A DNA stretch of 64,000 bases, taken from NCBI GenBank assembly GCA_037042915.1, contig CM073201.1, positions 372,001-436,000 of the forward strand, written 5' to 3'. Below are positions 10,760 through 21,367 of the stretch, in pieces (position 1 is the stretch's first letter; the number at the start of each line of letters is the position of its first letter). Origin of the DNA: Auricularia sp. M13 (taxonomy: Eukaryota > Basidiomycota > Agaricomycetes > Auriculariales > Auriculariaceae). The position numbers and the translations under genes are program-made. A model generated the notes under the pieces. That model did no database searches. It was given only the letters and a program-made list of their open reading frames with translations, and was not told where the DNA came from.

Positions 10760-12190
10760 TGTAGCCGAAGTCTCCAGCTCGCCTCCATGTACCGAATCCA
10801 AGCGTTCGTTTTTCAGAAAGACCTGGTTGCGGTTCAGCATTGGGCAACTGCAAGGTGTAAAGCATCGAATGCCACTCACCATGCAAAGTTTGTTTTGCCC
10901 GTGCGGGTCGATTCCAATTCGAGCAAGTCGGCAGAGGTGATAGCCTGGCTGAGAGGTCTATGGGAGGGTGGATTGTCGCGCGCGGCGCGTCCTCGTCCGA
11001 GGTATCACGGGAAAACATCCTGCCAGTGGGGCTGCTGCCAGTAATTGCCTGTGAGTACTGTCGAACACACTCATTGCTCATGGCAGGGACGTACTTGGAC
11101 ATGATGCTGTTGAAAGACTGTGTCGCTGAAGTGTGGTCGCCTTGGCCCGTAGGCAACCAGGTCGAGTTCGAGGATAAGGCCCTGAGGCGGCTAAACCGCG
11201 CTCGTGTTCACGATCATCAGCTGCTGCCGAGCCCGTAGGAAGACGCAGTGGGTGACATATCGCAACACGCCCTGCAACGCATCTTGGTAGGGGTAAGGAC
11301 GCGACTCACATGAATAGGAGAGAGCGAAGAACGAGCTCACCTTGTTGTAAGGTACTTCGCAGTACGTACTCAAGCTCCAGCGAGTGCACGGCCGCTCTCA
11401 CCCCCTGGTGAGCGAAATAACCTGACCTGTCTCCGCAGCCGTGTAGACATCTCAAGCCCTGAGGGTTGAGTATAGAGTGAGACAAGTGAGCCAATAGCAC
11501 AGAAGCTTGAGCAATAAGGCCGTACTTGTGTAGTTGGCCCGGGCCGCTGTACTGGCATGCATATCGCCTGCATACCCGTCGAGTCCCATGTAAAGACAGG
11601 TGGCGACTAATGCACTGCTTGCGCAGTTCCCAACGAGGAAACCGTGGGATAAGGAAGCCTGCAATTATGTGATTCTGTCCATTCTGCGTGCAAGATGATC
11701 AGCGCTGAGTCGAGGGTTCGGGGGTGCACGACGAACGGGGCGGTTGAGTGGCGTGCGGTACATATAGCGTAAAGCCTGAGCAAGGGACGACATGGCCCAT
11801 GGGAGGTAAACGACGAGTCCGTGTCATGGTAGCGTTGGGGAGAGGAAGCTCCAATCGTCGTCCTTATAAGCGCTTCGCTCACCAGTGGCACCAGTTCGTG
11901 CGAAGGCAATGCAAGGGCGTCTTTGAGAGCTTGCAGAGACGGCCTATTGTCTCCGAGAAAGATAACCTCTTTGTCTGTGACAGCGTCGAGAGAATGCGAA
12001 CAAAGGCAGATGCGCGATAAGCTTGGCATCGACGCCACCTCCAGAGGAAGTGAGTCAAGTGTCCTGGCAGGCGCTGGTTGACGACATCAATGAATGCAAG
12101 AGCGCGATATTTCAAGCGATGAGAGGATAAGAGATGAGAAGTGAATACTTGGTCGGAGTTGCATCTGTAGCCAACGGGCGTCGACAAAGA
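10760..12190 (-). CDS. Unrecognised multi-exon gene (exon structure provisional)
   Basis: On the minus strand this interval has repeated fungal splice signals (GTGAGC, GTGAGT and GTACGT donors with CAG or AAG acceptors) alternating with short open segments. Examples are one near 11240-11150 reading GLILELDLVAYGPRR and one near 11060-10880 reading SQAITSADLLELESTRTGK. I cannot connect all exons or find a domain. The last visible donor (GTGAGTTATAC, about 10744) lies about 25 bp from the MITE at 10712, so a final exon may have been separated or lost. Alternatively this is a decayed gene. Confidence 0.3.
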
Positions 12191-12412
12191 GACAGAAGTC
12201 AGGCCGAGTCAAAGTTCCTTCCAAACGAGTGAAGACTGATTATACCAGCTAGTATACAGTACAGAAGACGTCCGCGCCGCAAGCCCTAAGTAGGAATCGT
12301 CGCCCGTCACACCAAAGCCATAATCTACAATATACACAATCGAAGAGGTCGAAGCGTCAATATGATATCCAAACCATACACCAAATCCAATCCTATAACG
12401 GGAAGGGCGCGC

Positions 12413-14444
12413 TCAGCGACACTTGCCGCTGGAGCAAGTCTTGCCCTTCGGGCACGCGTTGCCGCACCTACAATCGCGGAAGGACAAAAGTCAGCAACAG
12501 TGAAGCAAGTGGGACAATGGGAGTAAAAGTGAGACGCACGAGCCGCAATTGTCGCAGTCGCTGCTGAACTCGGACGAGGCCTTGCAGCGCCCGCCGCAGC
12601 ACGTCTTGCCGTTGGTGCACTTGGTACCGCACGAGCCGCAGTTGTTGTTGTCCGAGAGGAAGTCGCTGGGCGCCTTGCAGCCCCCGGCGCAGCAGTCCTT
12701 GCCCGCGGGACACTTGTTGCCGCAACTTTAAAGTGGACGTGATGAGTCTATGCAGCAAGGAGGAAGAGGGAAGAGGAAGACGCACCTGCCGCAGTTGTTG
12801 CAGTCGTTGTGCTCGGAGGCGGCCTTGCACTCGCCCTGGCAGCAGCTCTTGCCGTTCGTGCACTTGTTGCCGCAGCGCCCGCAGTTGTTCGAGTCCGAGT
12901 CGAAGAGCGAGGACGACTTGCACTCGCCGCCGCAGCATGTCTTGCCCGCGCCGCACTTGTTGCCACATCTGTAGACGAAGTCAGCAATGGGCGCGCAGCG
13001 GAGAGGAGGGAGAGAGAGGAAGACGTACGAGCCGCAGTTGTTCGCGTCCGAGTCGAAGAGCGAGGACGATTTGCACTGTCCGCCGCAGCACGTCTTGCCA
13101 GCGCCGCACTTGTTGCCGCACCTAGACAAAGGGGAAAGACGAAGCCGCGTCAGCAAACTGCCCCACCCGCGCAAGGAGCATGAGCACTCACGAGCCGCAA
13201 TTATTGTTGTCGCTCGAGAAGTCTGATGAGCTCTTGCACGAGCCACCACAGCAGCTCTTGCCTCCCGTGCACTTGTTGCCGCACGAGCCGCAGTTGTCGC
13301 AGTCGCTGTCGAAGGCGGAGGACGACTTGCACTTGCCGCCGCAGCACGACTGGCCGTTGGGGCACTTGGTACCGCACGCGCCGCAGTTGTTCGAGTCGCT
13401 CGCGAAATCCGAGCTGGACTTGCACTGGCCGCCGCAGCACGACTTGCCGAGGCCGCACTTGTTGCCGCACCTACAAGGACAGAAGTGAGCGACGCGAAGA
13501 GAAGACGGCGAGAAGAAACAAGACGTACGAGCCGCAGTTGTTCGAGTCCGACTGGAAGAGCGAGCTCGACTTGCACTGTCCACCGCAGCACGTCTTGCCC
13601 GCGCCGCACTTGTTACCGCACCTAGAGAAACGCCGGGGCCACGTTAGCGGAAAGGTTCGAGAACCACGATGAAGAAGGACGCACGATCCGCAGTTATCAT
13701 TGTCGCTCGAGAAGTCAGACGAGCCCTTGCACTGTCCGCCACAGCAGCTCTTGCCACCCGTGCACTTGTTTCCGCACGCGCCGCAATTGTCGCAGTCGCC
13801 GGCGGCGTCGATGCACCCGCCGCCACAGCAAATCTTTCCGGACGGGCAGCTGCGCCCGCACGCGCCGCAGTTGCTCGGGTCCGTCTGCAAGCTCTTGCAC
13901 GAGCCACCTGTTCGAGTCGCTAGCCGTCAGCGCGCGGAAGGGGAGCGATGCAGAGAAGAAGACGGACCGCAGCAAGTCTTGCCGGAAGCACAAGCGGTGG
14001 TGCACGAGCCACAGTGCGAGTTGGTGTTGCTCAAGTCGTAGCAGAGGCCGGAGCAGAACGTCAGGTTGCTGCAAATGGCGGCGTCAGACACTCTGTTGCG
14101 AGGGATGAAGATGTAAGGACGTACGGGCAGCTGCACTTTTGGCTGGGAAGGGGGGCACTGTCGACGGAAGCGGTCAGCCCGCGGCGCGAAGACGAGGGAG
14201 GAGAGAGGGCGACGTACGCGGGGCAAGTCTGGGTACGCTTCTCCTCGGCGAGTTTTGTGCGGCGCACGAGCTCCTCGCGCGTGAGCTGACGGCTGCGCAG
14301 CACCTCCGCCGCGCTCGTCACGGCCGTCGGGCCGCGGTGGTGCAGCGCCTTCCCGGCGTGGCCGTTGCCGAGGTGTCCGTGTGCAGCGAGAAGGAGAGTA
14401 GAGAAGAGGAAAACGATGGTGAGGAGCGGTGAGAAGCGGGGCAT
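12413..14444 (-). CDS. Secreted protein with tandem Stig1-like cysteine repeats (about 490 aa, 10 exons)
   Basis: Exons in coding order are 14444-14218, 14157-14125 (a 33-nt microexon), 14068-13968, 13907-13685, 13621-13529, 13470-13192, 13121-13029, 12968-12786, 12725-12540 and 12467-12413; together they keep one frame. The N-terminus is a signal peptide (FSPLLTIVFLFSTLLLAAHG). The mature protein has about 12 repeats plus a final half, each close to C-G-N-K-C-x2-G-K-x-C-C-G-G-x-C-K, a Ser/Asp-rich spacer, then N-C-G-S or N-C-G-A. This resembles the Stig1-type cysteine pattern. Many internal exons are 93 nt or near multiples (93, 93, 183, 186, 279), with introns at the same place in the repeat. 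Function is unknown; a wall or extracellular role is inference. Confidence 0.82.
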
Positions 14445-15593
14445 AGTTATCGTTGTCGTGGGCGTGAGAAGGAAAGAACAGGAAGGCGTCTGAAGGACGA
14501 CTGATGAGACGCCGCATGGGCCCGCCGCATTTTAAAGCGCTCGCCAGGCTTAGCGGTCAAAGCAAGCGAGCAAGCTGGATGGGCATAGTACCAAACTCGA
14601 GGCCAATGCCAGCGAGCTCGGCGGCTAGCTCCGGCTTCGAGGGGACAAGACGGTGATGGCTTTGGCCCCGGACTTGGACCCCGCCCGCCATGCAGGTCCA
14701 TTTCGTGGGCTCGAGAGCGGCCGTACGACGAGAACAACAGTCTAAATGATCAAAGCCAACAGTTTGCGCGGGGATAGGCGCAAAAAAATGGGCGATCGTC
14801 CTCGGTTAGACACCGGCCAGCCAACGAGAGACGGATCGGCAGAGCGACAGGGGGATAGGCAGAGATCGTCAAAGCTAGTGTAGGCCGTGCCTCTGATCCT
14901 CCTTTTCCAAACCAGTGTCGCTGAGGAGTAGCGTGGGCGAGCTTGAAGGCCGGACCCGGACCATGCACGCTGAGCTCCGACGCGCGACCCAGCGTAGTCT
15001 GAGCCCCGGGATGTTGATGCAGTCCACCGCAGATGGATGATATATGCCATAAAATTCTCGTAAGATGAGTGCTGCAGTCTTCAGCTAGCAATGCGGGCGC
15101 CGTGTGCGACAATGATGCCGTGGTCAAAGCATGGCTCTTGGTTCAATCTGGCTGCGTCATCCTTGGGTCTGGCCATTGCGCGCACGCTCCAGGCACACAT
15201 TCAGAGCCATAATTGCGTAGAACGGGCGTAGGCAAGGCAGGGGTCGTCGATTTAGTCCAGGAGGTGCAGGACGCGAAGAAGAAGGACGGTCTGTCGGACT
15301 TTCAACCTTCTTCCATATCGGGTTTGACAGGTGGCCAGTTTTGGGCGATCCCCTACCCTGGCCTGGCTCTGAACTTCACGCATAAGGAAAGCAGATGCGT
15401 TCTTTCTCCTTTCGCGTATTTCTGGAGCTTCCGGATCTACTACACGGACATGATGTCTTTGGACCGCCGATAACGCCGCTGCGGCGCTGTAACTCGTGAT
15501 TGCTGGATCACCGGCCGGGAACGTGCTGACGGCAGGCGCGCGGTGCCATGAGCTGCTCTCTTTCTCGTTCAACTTCGACGCTGGCCCCGACCC
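14445..15593. other. Divergent intergenic region
   Basis: The interval separates the minus-strand repeat gene from the plus-strand hydrolase gene. A tttaaaa sequence on the minus strand near 14530 could be the TATA-like element of the repeat gene. No supported gene lies inside. Confidence 0.4.
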
Positions 15594-17399
15594 ATGGGCG
15601 TTATGCTTTCCATCCTGCGCGCGCTGGTCGGCGCGTCCCCCGCGCGCCCCGTTCTGCACTTCGGCGGCCACGACGCGGTCATCAAGCCGCGCGGCGCTGA
15701 CGCCGTGAGCCTCGAAGAATTTATCAAGACGCGGGTACCGAGCCTGCTGGAGCCCTACAAGCCTGCTTGGTGGCTACCCACGTATGTACATTGACATATT
15801 TGATCATTTTTGCTGCTCACGAGGCTGCAGCGGACATGGGCAGACGGTGTACTGTGTAGTTGGCGACTTTACCAAGGAGGACCATGTTAAATATGAGCGG
15901 TATGCAGGCTCTAGCTTATTTGATGATATTACGGTGCTTAAGATGAACTCTAAGGAAGTTTCTACGCCTTGCCGACGGCGGCACTGTGTGCGTTTCCTAC
16001 CCCATATTTATTAGTCATATCTAAATCATACATTGCACAGTGGAATGGACTTTACGCTCGGCCACGAGAAACTTCCCGAAGACGCGCCGATAATTGTGGT
16101 GAAGCACGGACTAACTGGAGGTGAGTGTATCTCTCAAGAACAAAACGCGCTGACCCGACCACCTATCAAAGGATCATACGAAAGCTATGTCCGCGCAATT
16201 CTGGCACGCGCCTGCACGGCCGTTGAGGACGGTGGCTTGGGAATGCGTGCCGTGGTCTGCAACTTCCGAGGATGTGCGTTGGGAGCCAATTTCATTTCTC
16301 TGTGGCCGACTCGAATTCCTTTCTGTAGGCGCCGGGACTCCAATTACCACTGCGCAGTTCTACAGCGCCGGGCACACCGACGACTTGCGTACGGAAGTGT
16401 CATTCGTGCGGCATCTCTACCCGAAGGCTCCGCTCTTCGGCATGGGCTTCTCACTCGGGGCGAACGTCGTAACGCGATACCTCGCAGAGGATGGCGAGCG
16501 TTCCCTCCTTGCTGCTGGACTTGTCCTGGCCTGCGTGCGTCTCGATCTATCTCTCCCTCACACCAATTTCCCGTTCTGATGCGCGCGCAATCGTAGCCAT
16601 GGGACCTGTTGGACAACTCCAAGCAGTGAGTTGACCGTCTCGCATTCGTGTGTTCGTTTCATGTCTCATGCATGGTGCAGCTTGCATTCGGGGCTGATCT
16701 CGAAGCACGTCTACTCCAAGGCGATGGCGCGCAACCTCATCAACGTCTTCCGGCGGCACACCGCCACCTTCCAATCTTTGCCACCCTCCCCGCAGCTCGA
16801 GCACCTCAAAGCGCAAGGCACGCTCGACAAGGTACGCCATCTCATCCCTCCCCGCCGGGCCTTTACTGATCTGCACACTCGCACTGTAGGTCATGGACGA
16901 CAAATGGGCCAAAGGCAGAACGGTGGAAGAAGTAGACGCCGTGATGGTGTGCAACCTGGGCGGGTCCTTCGCGCCGCACGGGCCGTTCCCCTTCCGCAGC
17001 GCGCCCGAGTACTACGTCTGGGCGAGCAGCCACCACGTCCTCCCCTCCGTGCGCGTGCCGCTGCTCGCGCTCAACGCCGCGGACGACCCCGTCGTGCGGA
17101 CCATCCCAACGGACTGCGGCGCGAACCCGTATGTGTGCGTCGCGACGACGCACTGCGGCGGCCATCTCGGCTGGTTCGAGGATAGCGGGCGGCGCTGGGT
17201 CGTGCGGCCTGCGCTGGAGTGGCTGCGGGCCGTCAGGGATGAGCTTGCGGGGGAGAGACAGGGAAGGCAGCTGGTGCGCAGTGAGGAGGATGGGATGATG
17301 CGCGAGGAGGGCAGGGAGCATATTGGATGGCGCGTGTTGAAGGATGGCGAGGTCGTCGTTGCCGCGGAGGGCGCGACGGGCCTTGTTGCGGGCCTGTGA
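15594..17399 (+). CDS. Alpha/beta hydrolase, EMB8/YheT/ABHD1-3 family
   Basis: Nine exons: 15594-15781, 15831-15899, 15955-15987, 16041-16120, 16172-16273, 16329-16534, 16597-16625, 16681-16831 and 16890-17399. Visible landmarks are HGLTGGSYESYVR, NFRGCAGTP, the nucleophile elbow G-F-S-L-G with the catalytic Ser, the acid in NAADDP, and the catalytic His in THCGGHLGWFE. All three triad positions are therefore present. The family includes yeast Eht1/Eeb1, which make or hydrolyse medium-chain acyl ethyl esters, and lipid-acting hydrolases elsewhere; the substrate here is not known. There is no clear signal peptide. The 33-nt and 29-nt exons are short but required for the frame. Confidence 0.9.
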
Positions 17400-18054
17400 G
17401 TCGCATGTCGGTTATAGAGACATGATGGATGCTGCTTGCTCCGTGTCGCGGCCTCGGCGGCGCGCAGCCGTTTCGGCAGCGTGTGTGTGTGTGTGGGCTC
17501 CTGGCCGCTTTCTTTGGACGCCGGTCGCCGCCGTGAACGATAACTGACTGCTGAGTGAGGGGAATCGTCAATGCGTTCTCAAATGATGTTGAGATTGATA
17601 ACCACTGTCCCACAGAGCTTTTCGGCAACATTGCTATATCGTCTTAATTACCGGACCTGCCACTGGATGAGACCTCTTATCGTAGTAGTAGTAGTAGTAT
17701 TCGTGTCGTAGATCACCGGAGTAACTAACCCTCGGAATTCCGGAGATTTGACGTCTCTCGTGCCTGATTACTTGTTTGCAGGCGACGATTGCGACAGAGG
17801 AGCTCGATCATGCAGCACTATGCCCGACCTCTCACTATACAAACATAATCTTCGGGGGATTTGCACGGATTGTCCATTTCCCTCAGATTTTCCCGCTGTT
17901 GCACGACCGGGGAGATCTGAAGGGTCCTAGAATTTGCCGGTATACAATGATTTGTAATAATTCAAGCAAGGCGTGGCAAGAGTATAAATCCTCTGTCGAC
18001 ACGACTGTTCTTCCACTGTCCTGAGCCGACGCACGGTGCCACCCAGTGATCATG
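17400..18054. other. Intergenic with a GTA microsatellite
   Basis: A short gta tandem repeat lies at about 17682-17700. No supported coding sequence is seen. Confidence 0.4.
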
Positions 18055-18844
18055 TGTCCCAAGAATTGCAAATGGGTTATCGGGGCTGACTCCTGCTGAC
18101 GCGGTTGTAGCCTCTGATCAGAGGCCGCGGGGCGGTTGTAGCCTCTCATAACCGCTGATCAGCAAGCGTCAGCCCGAAAATGGCATATAACCAGTGATAA
18201 CCCACTCTCGGCGAGTGATCAGCACATATCGGGACCTATGTGGAGCTATCGCAATGCCCTCAGAGCAGTTCATTTATCCTGGTGCATAACATCTATGGTA
18301 TCACGTGACTCCGTTTGTGGATACTGAATTTGACGTTCCCCACGCGTATGCAATACCTCACTGCAACGCTGCGCACGGACCAGGTTCTAACAGCCGTCGG
18401 TCGCGCTTAAAACATGAGCGAATGGAAGGCCCCTCGGGAGGGACCAACCCCACACAAGCGCGCGTGGGGCTGCGGCTCCAACGCTGATGAAGCCCACTCA
18501 AGACTCAAACATGACATTAATACTACATAAGTGTAATGAATATTAGACGCAGTAGGTTACAAGTTGGCCTGTATGAAAGGTACATAAGTAAAGTAAGTAA
18601 GTGCGGGTGTAGAGAGCAGTGTAGAAAGACATGAGTAGCGCGTGCCGCTGCTCCAGTACTTTTCATTGCCTGCGGTGGGGCGGGTTATCAGACTGATCAG
18701 AGAGTCAGCACGATCAGCACGATCAGGGCGATAACCACCGGTCGTTTCTGAGCTACTGTTACCACAGTGCGTCAGGTCTGAGGATCCTATCCGTCCTGAT
18801 CACTGCCTATCCCTAACGATATCCCACTTGCAATTCTTGGGACA
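18055..18844. mobile_element. Fold-back/MITE-like element (790 bp), family unresolved
   Basis: The ends form an inverted repeat: tgtcccaagaattgcaa on the left matches the reverse complement of the right end, and similarity continues for about 27 bp with two mismatches. Sub-terminal regions hold many tgatcag-type palindromes. No transposase frame is present and I cannot find a convincing target-site duplication, so the exact ends and superfamily are uncertain. Confidence 0.55.
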
Positions 18845-18984
18845 TGAGATCTCCATCGGCATTGGCAGGCAGCCACCATCACAAGCTGCGCAAAAGCAAA
18901 AGCAAGCGAGGATCAATTAAAGGAAGCAGAGAATCGATCCGAAGCACGACAAGACCGCTCCGAGTCCGGGGTGCTGTCAGGTGT

Positions 18985-19560
18985 CCGTCGTCATAAGTAA
19001 GTTGTTTCCCACTGGCAGCCCGCGTCCACTCCCGGAAATCGCCACTCCGGCGCCTAGGTATGTATGTATGTATGTAGGCAAACTTGCGTCAAGATCGACG
19101 ATGGTCACGGTCAAGCTGAAGCAGCCCGCCCGAGAGTCAATTGACAGAACTTCAAGGCGAAACTGCGGGGAGCGGGGAGCGGGGCGTGCGCTCCGCGGTA
19201 GAGCTTCGAGCGGGGCGCCAGTGTCACAGAGTAAACAAATGGCAGGCGGTGAGATGTCCATAAAGGACACCGGTCGCTGGACTCGGACGCGCCGGCGATC
19301 GGATATGGTGGGCCAGCACTGCAGCTTCACTCTGAGAGCTCCGAGGCGTCGATCAGGCAGCAGGCAGAAAGCATTCAAAGAGTAAAGAGTAACAGTAAGC
19401 GGGCGAGCTTCAAGTTTAAGCTTGGAAGGCAAAGGCGGAAATTGAGCTGCCAGTGGAGACCAGTCTGGAGAAGTAAAGTCGTTTGCAGAAAGGGCGAACC
19501 GGCGTCGTCCACTGTGACTCGCGAAACATGCACTGCGCAAGCTGACCAAGCTGTTGCCTG
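18985..19560. repeat. Left arm of a diverged inverted duplication
   Basis: The reverse complement of this interval resembles 21800-22350. Shared blocks in the same order include gcttggtcagc, catgtttcgcga, cgccggttcgcc, gacactggcgccccg, ctcgaagctct and cccgctccccgctccccgca. It contains a tatg microsatellite (about 19059-19076). A 224-codon minus-strand open frame here is not treated as a gene. Confidence 0.55.
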
Positions 19561-20261
19561 GCGACTGTGCATGCGCACTGAATGAAGGATCTATGTATGC
19601 GACCGGGAGGAGGCGAAGCGCGCGAAGACTCGCAGCGTCATGATCATTCAATTGTTTCCTTTCCCGCGTCGCGTCCAGTCCAGTCGAGTGCCGGGTAGTG
19701 GTACGGCAGGTTGACTCCGTCGAGTGTATCTATCTGATCAGGTCGTGTCGTACGCATGCAATGGACCAAGAGAATGGGAAAACAAAGCTCAACAGGCTTT
19801 GCGGCTGAGTCGGAACTTCATGCTATACGGGACTAGTACTGGACCATTATAATGGGCATTGGGAGATCGCGCACTGCGCAGCGACCGTGGCGCCGAGTCG
19901 TCGTTGGTAAATGGCATCAATCAATCTTCGTCGCTCGTTCGTCGTACGCTACATTTGCTCTCGCTACATCGTCCATCGTCCATCGCGTTTCCTGTCAGCC
20001 CTGCACGACGGACTGGTTGAGCTATCTTGTTCGCACAGGACGCTGGGCAATGCACATACCATTTAACCCCCCAGTGATAGACGGTATGTACGTCCCTGCT
20101 TTATGATTTATGCCCCCTCGGGTGCCTCGAAGGCGCTGAATGATTTCTCTTCGCGGCCGTCGAGCCTGTCACGCGTCAGCGCAAGCACTGAGCAGGCGAG
20201 GCGGGAGATATATGGGCGATGGGCGGGCTCACCAGCTGCTGCAGAACGCACACCGCACAGC

Positions 20262-20866
20262 CTACCGCACATCATCATCATCATCAGCAGCAGCCCGCAC
20301 CGCGCGCCGACGCACCTTCTCGCTCACGCTCTTGCGACAATACGCGCAGCGCACCGTATGCTTGATGATCGAGTTCTTGCTGAGCGCGCCGTACAGCTGC
20401 GCGACGAGGTACAGCACGAGGCCCAGGACGCCGAAGCCGACGACGCGGTCGAGGAAGACGCCCCAGGCGAGCGTGACGGCGCCGTCGTCCGCGGCCTGCT
20501 GCAGCGTGTTGTAGCGCGGGCCGTGCGGGCCGGAGCGCAGCACGGCGAACTTGGCCTCGAGGTTGCGGTTCATGAAGGGCAGCAGGGCGAGCGGCGGGAG
20601 GAGGATGTCTGAGACGAGCGAGTTGACTACTGCTGTGAATGAGGATGCGATCCTAGGGGCCGAGCATTAGCGAGGTGCAAGGCGGCAGAGGGAGGCGGGC
20701 AGACGCACATGAGACCGACTGCGACCTCGAGGACATTATCGCGGCCCAGGAAGTCCTGGAAGCCGCTCCAGAAGCCGCGGGCGCTGCGTATGATGGCGCT
20801 GGGCGCGTGCACGAGGCGCTCCTCCAGCTCAGACCGGTCGTGCCAGTGGTGCTCGCGTTCGGCCAT
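20262..20866 (-). CDS. mscL-like: MscL-type mechanosensitive channel (182 aa)
   Basis: Two exons, 20866-20709 and 20652-20262, join through GTGCGT and CCTAG to give 182 residues. After a basic N-terminus comes FLGRDNVLEVAVGLM followed by IASSFTAVVNSLVSDILLPP, matching the first membrane helix of large-conductance mechanosensitive channels. A second hydrophobic segment (VVGFGVLGLVLYLVAQLY) matches the second helix. The family forms a pentameric pore that opens under membrane tension. The C-terminus has an extra C-A-Y-C pair and a poly-Asp tail not found in bacterial MscL. An in-frame upstream ATG at about 20920 is an alternative start. The gene is divergent from the small zinc-finger gene at 21105. 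Confidence 0.85.
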
Positions 20867-21065
20867 CCCTGCTGTTGGGGAGGGAAGGAAGTTGCGCAAC
20901 GGGAGAAGTCGGCCGATCATACGTCATCCCGGGCGCCGGCGCTTCTTTGCACAAAGGACGTCGGGAGACGCCCGTGTTTTTCTCTTTTTAACCTTGCACG
21001 CGTTGCCTCTTTGCCAGTGACCACGACCGCCGACTTGTCTTGTGCGCGGCCTCGTTCTCGCAGCA

Positions 21066-21070
21066 TATAA
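21066..21070 (+). promoter_or_regulatory. TATA-like element of zinc-finger gene E
   Basis: The motif tataa lies 34 bp before the start codon, within the 238-bp interval shared with the divergent MscL gene. Confidence 0.4.
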
Positions 21071-21104
21071 CCGCCTCCGCCTTCCTCTTTTCGCCACCGT
21101 CGCC

Positions 21105-21367
21105 ATGAACTTGCCGGTCTCGGTCGTGCCCAGCGTACGCCCCGTCCACTCCCCGCGTGTAACCGGTCGCTGACCCGACCCCCGCCTCAGCCAACATTCG
21201 CCGGGCTGGCGCTGTCCGAGCTCTTCGCGCCGCACACGGACGGCGGGCGGCACGCGGTGTGCCGGGTGTGCAAGGCGCTCGTGACGCCCAGCACGACGGC
21301 GTGCACGTTCCACATGCTCGAGTTCCACCGCGTCGACATGTCCGCCTCGCCCTCCACGCGCTGTTAG
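21105..21367 (+). CDS. Small zinc-finger protein E (68 aa)
   Basis: Two exons, 21105-21134 and 21191-21367, join through GTACGC and CTCAG. The 68-residue product carries C-R-V-C, then a third Cys, then F-H-M-L-E-F-H, giving C-x2-C-x13-H-x4-H. The H-M-x3-H ending resembles the finger ends of genes A-D (for example EHMFKVH), so it may be a divergent relative; the first Cys spacing differs (x2 instead of x4). There is no signal peptide. It is transcribed divergently from the MscL gene. Confidence 0.6.

Noticed and set aside
12413-14041. Several long plus-strand frames across the cysteine-repeat gene
   Set aside because: They are antisense to the repeated exons; their apparent repeats mirror the minus-strand cysteine units.
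18977-19651. 224-codon minus-strand frame
   Set aside because: It coincides with the left arm of the inverted duplication, shows no domain or intron pattern, and the other arm does not keep the frame.
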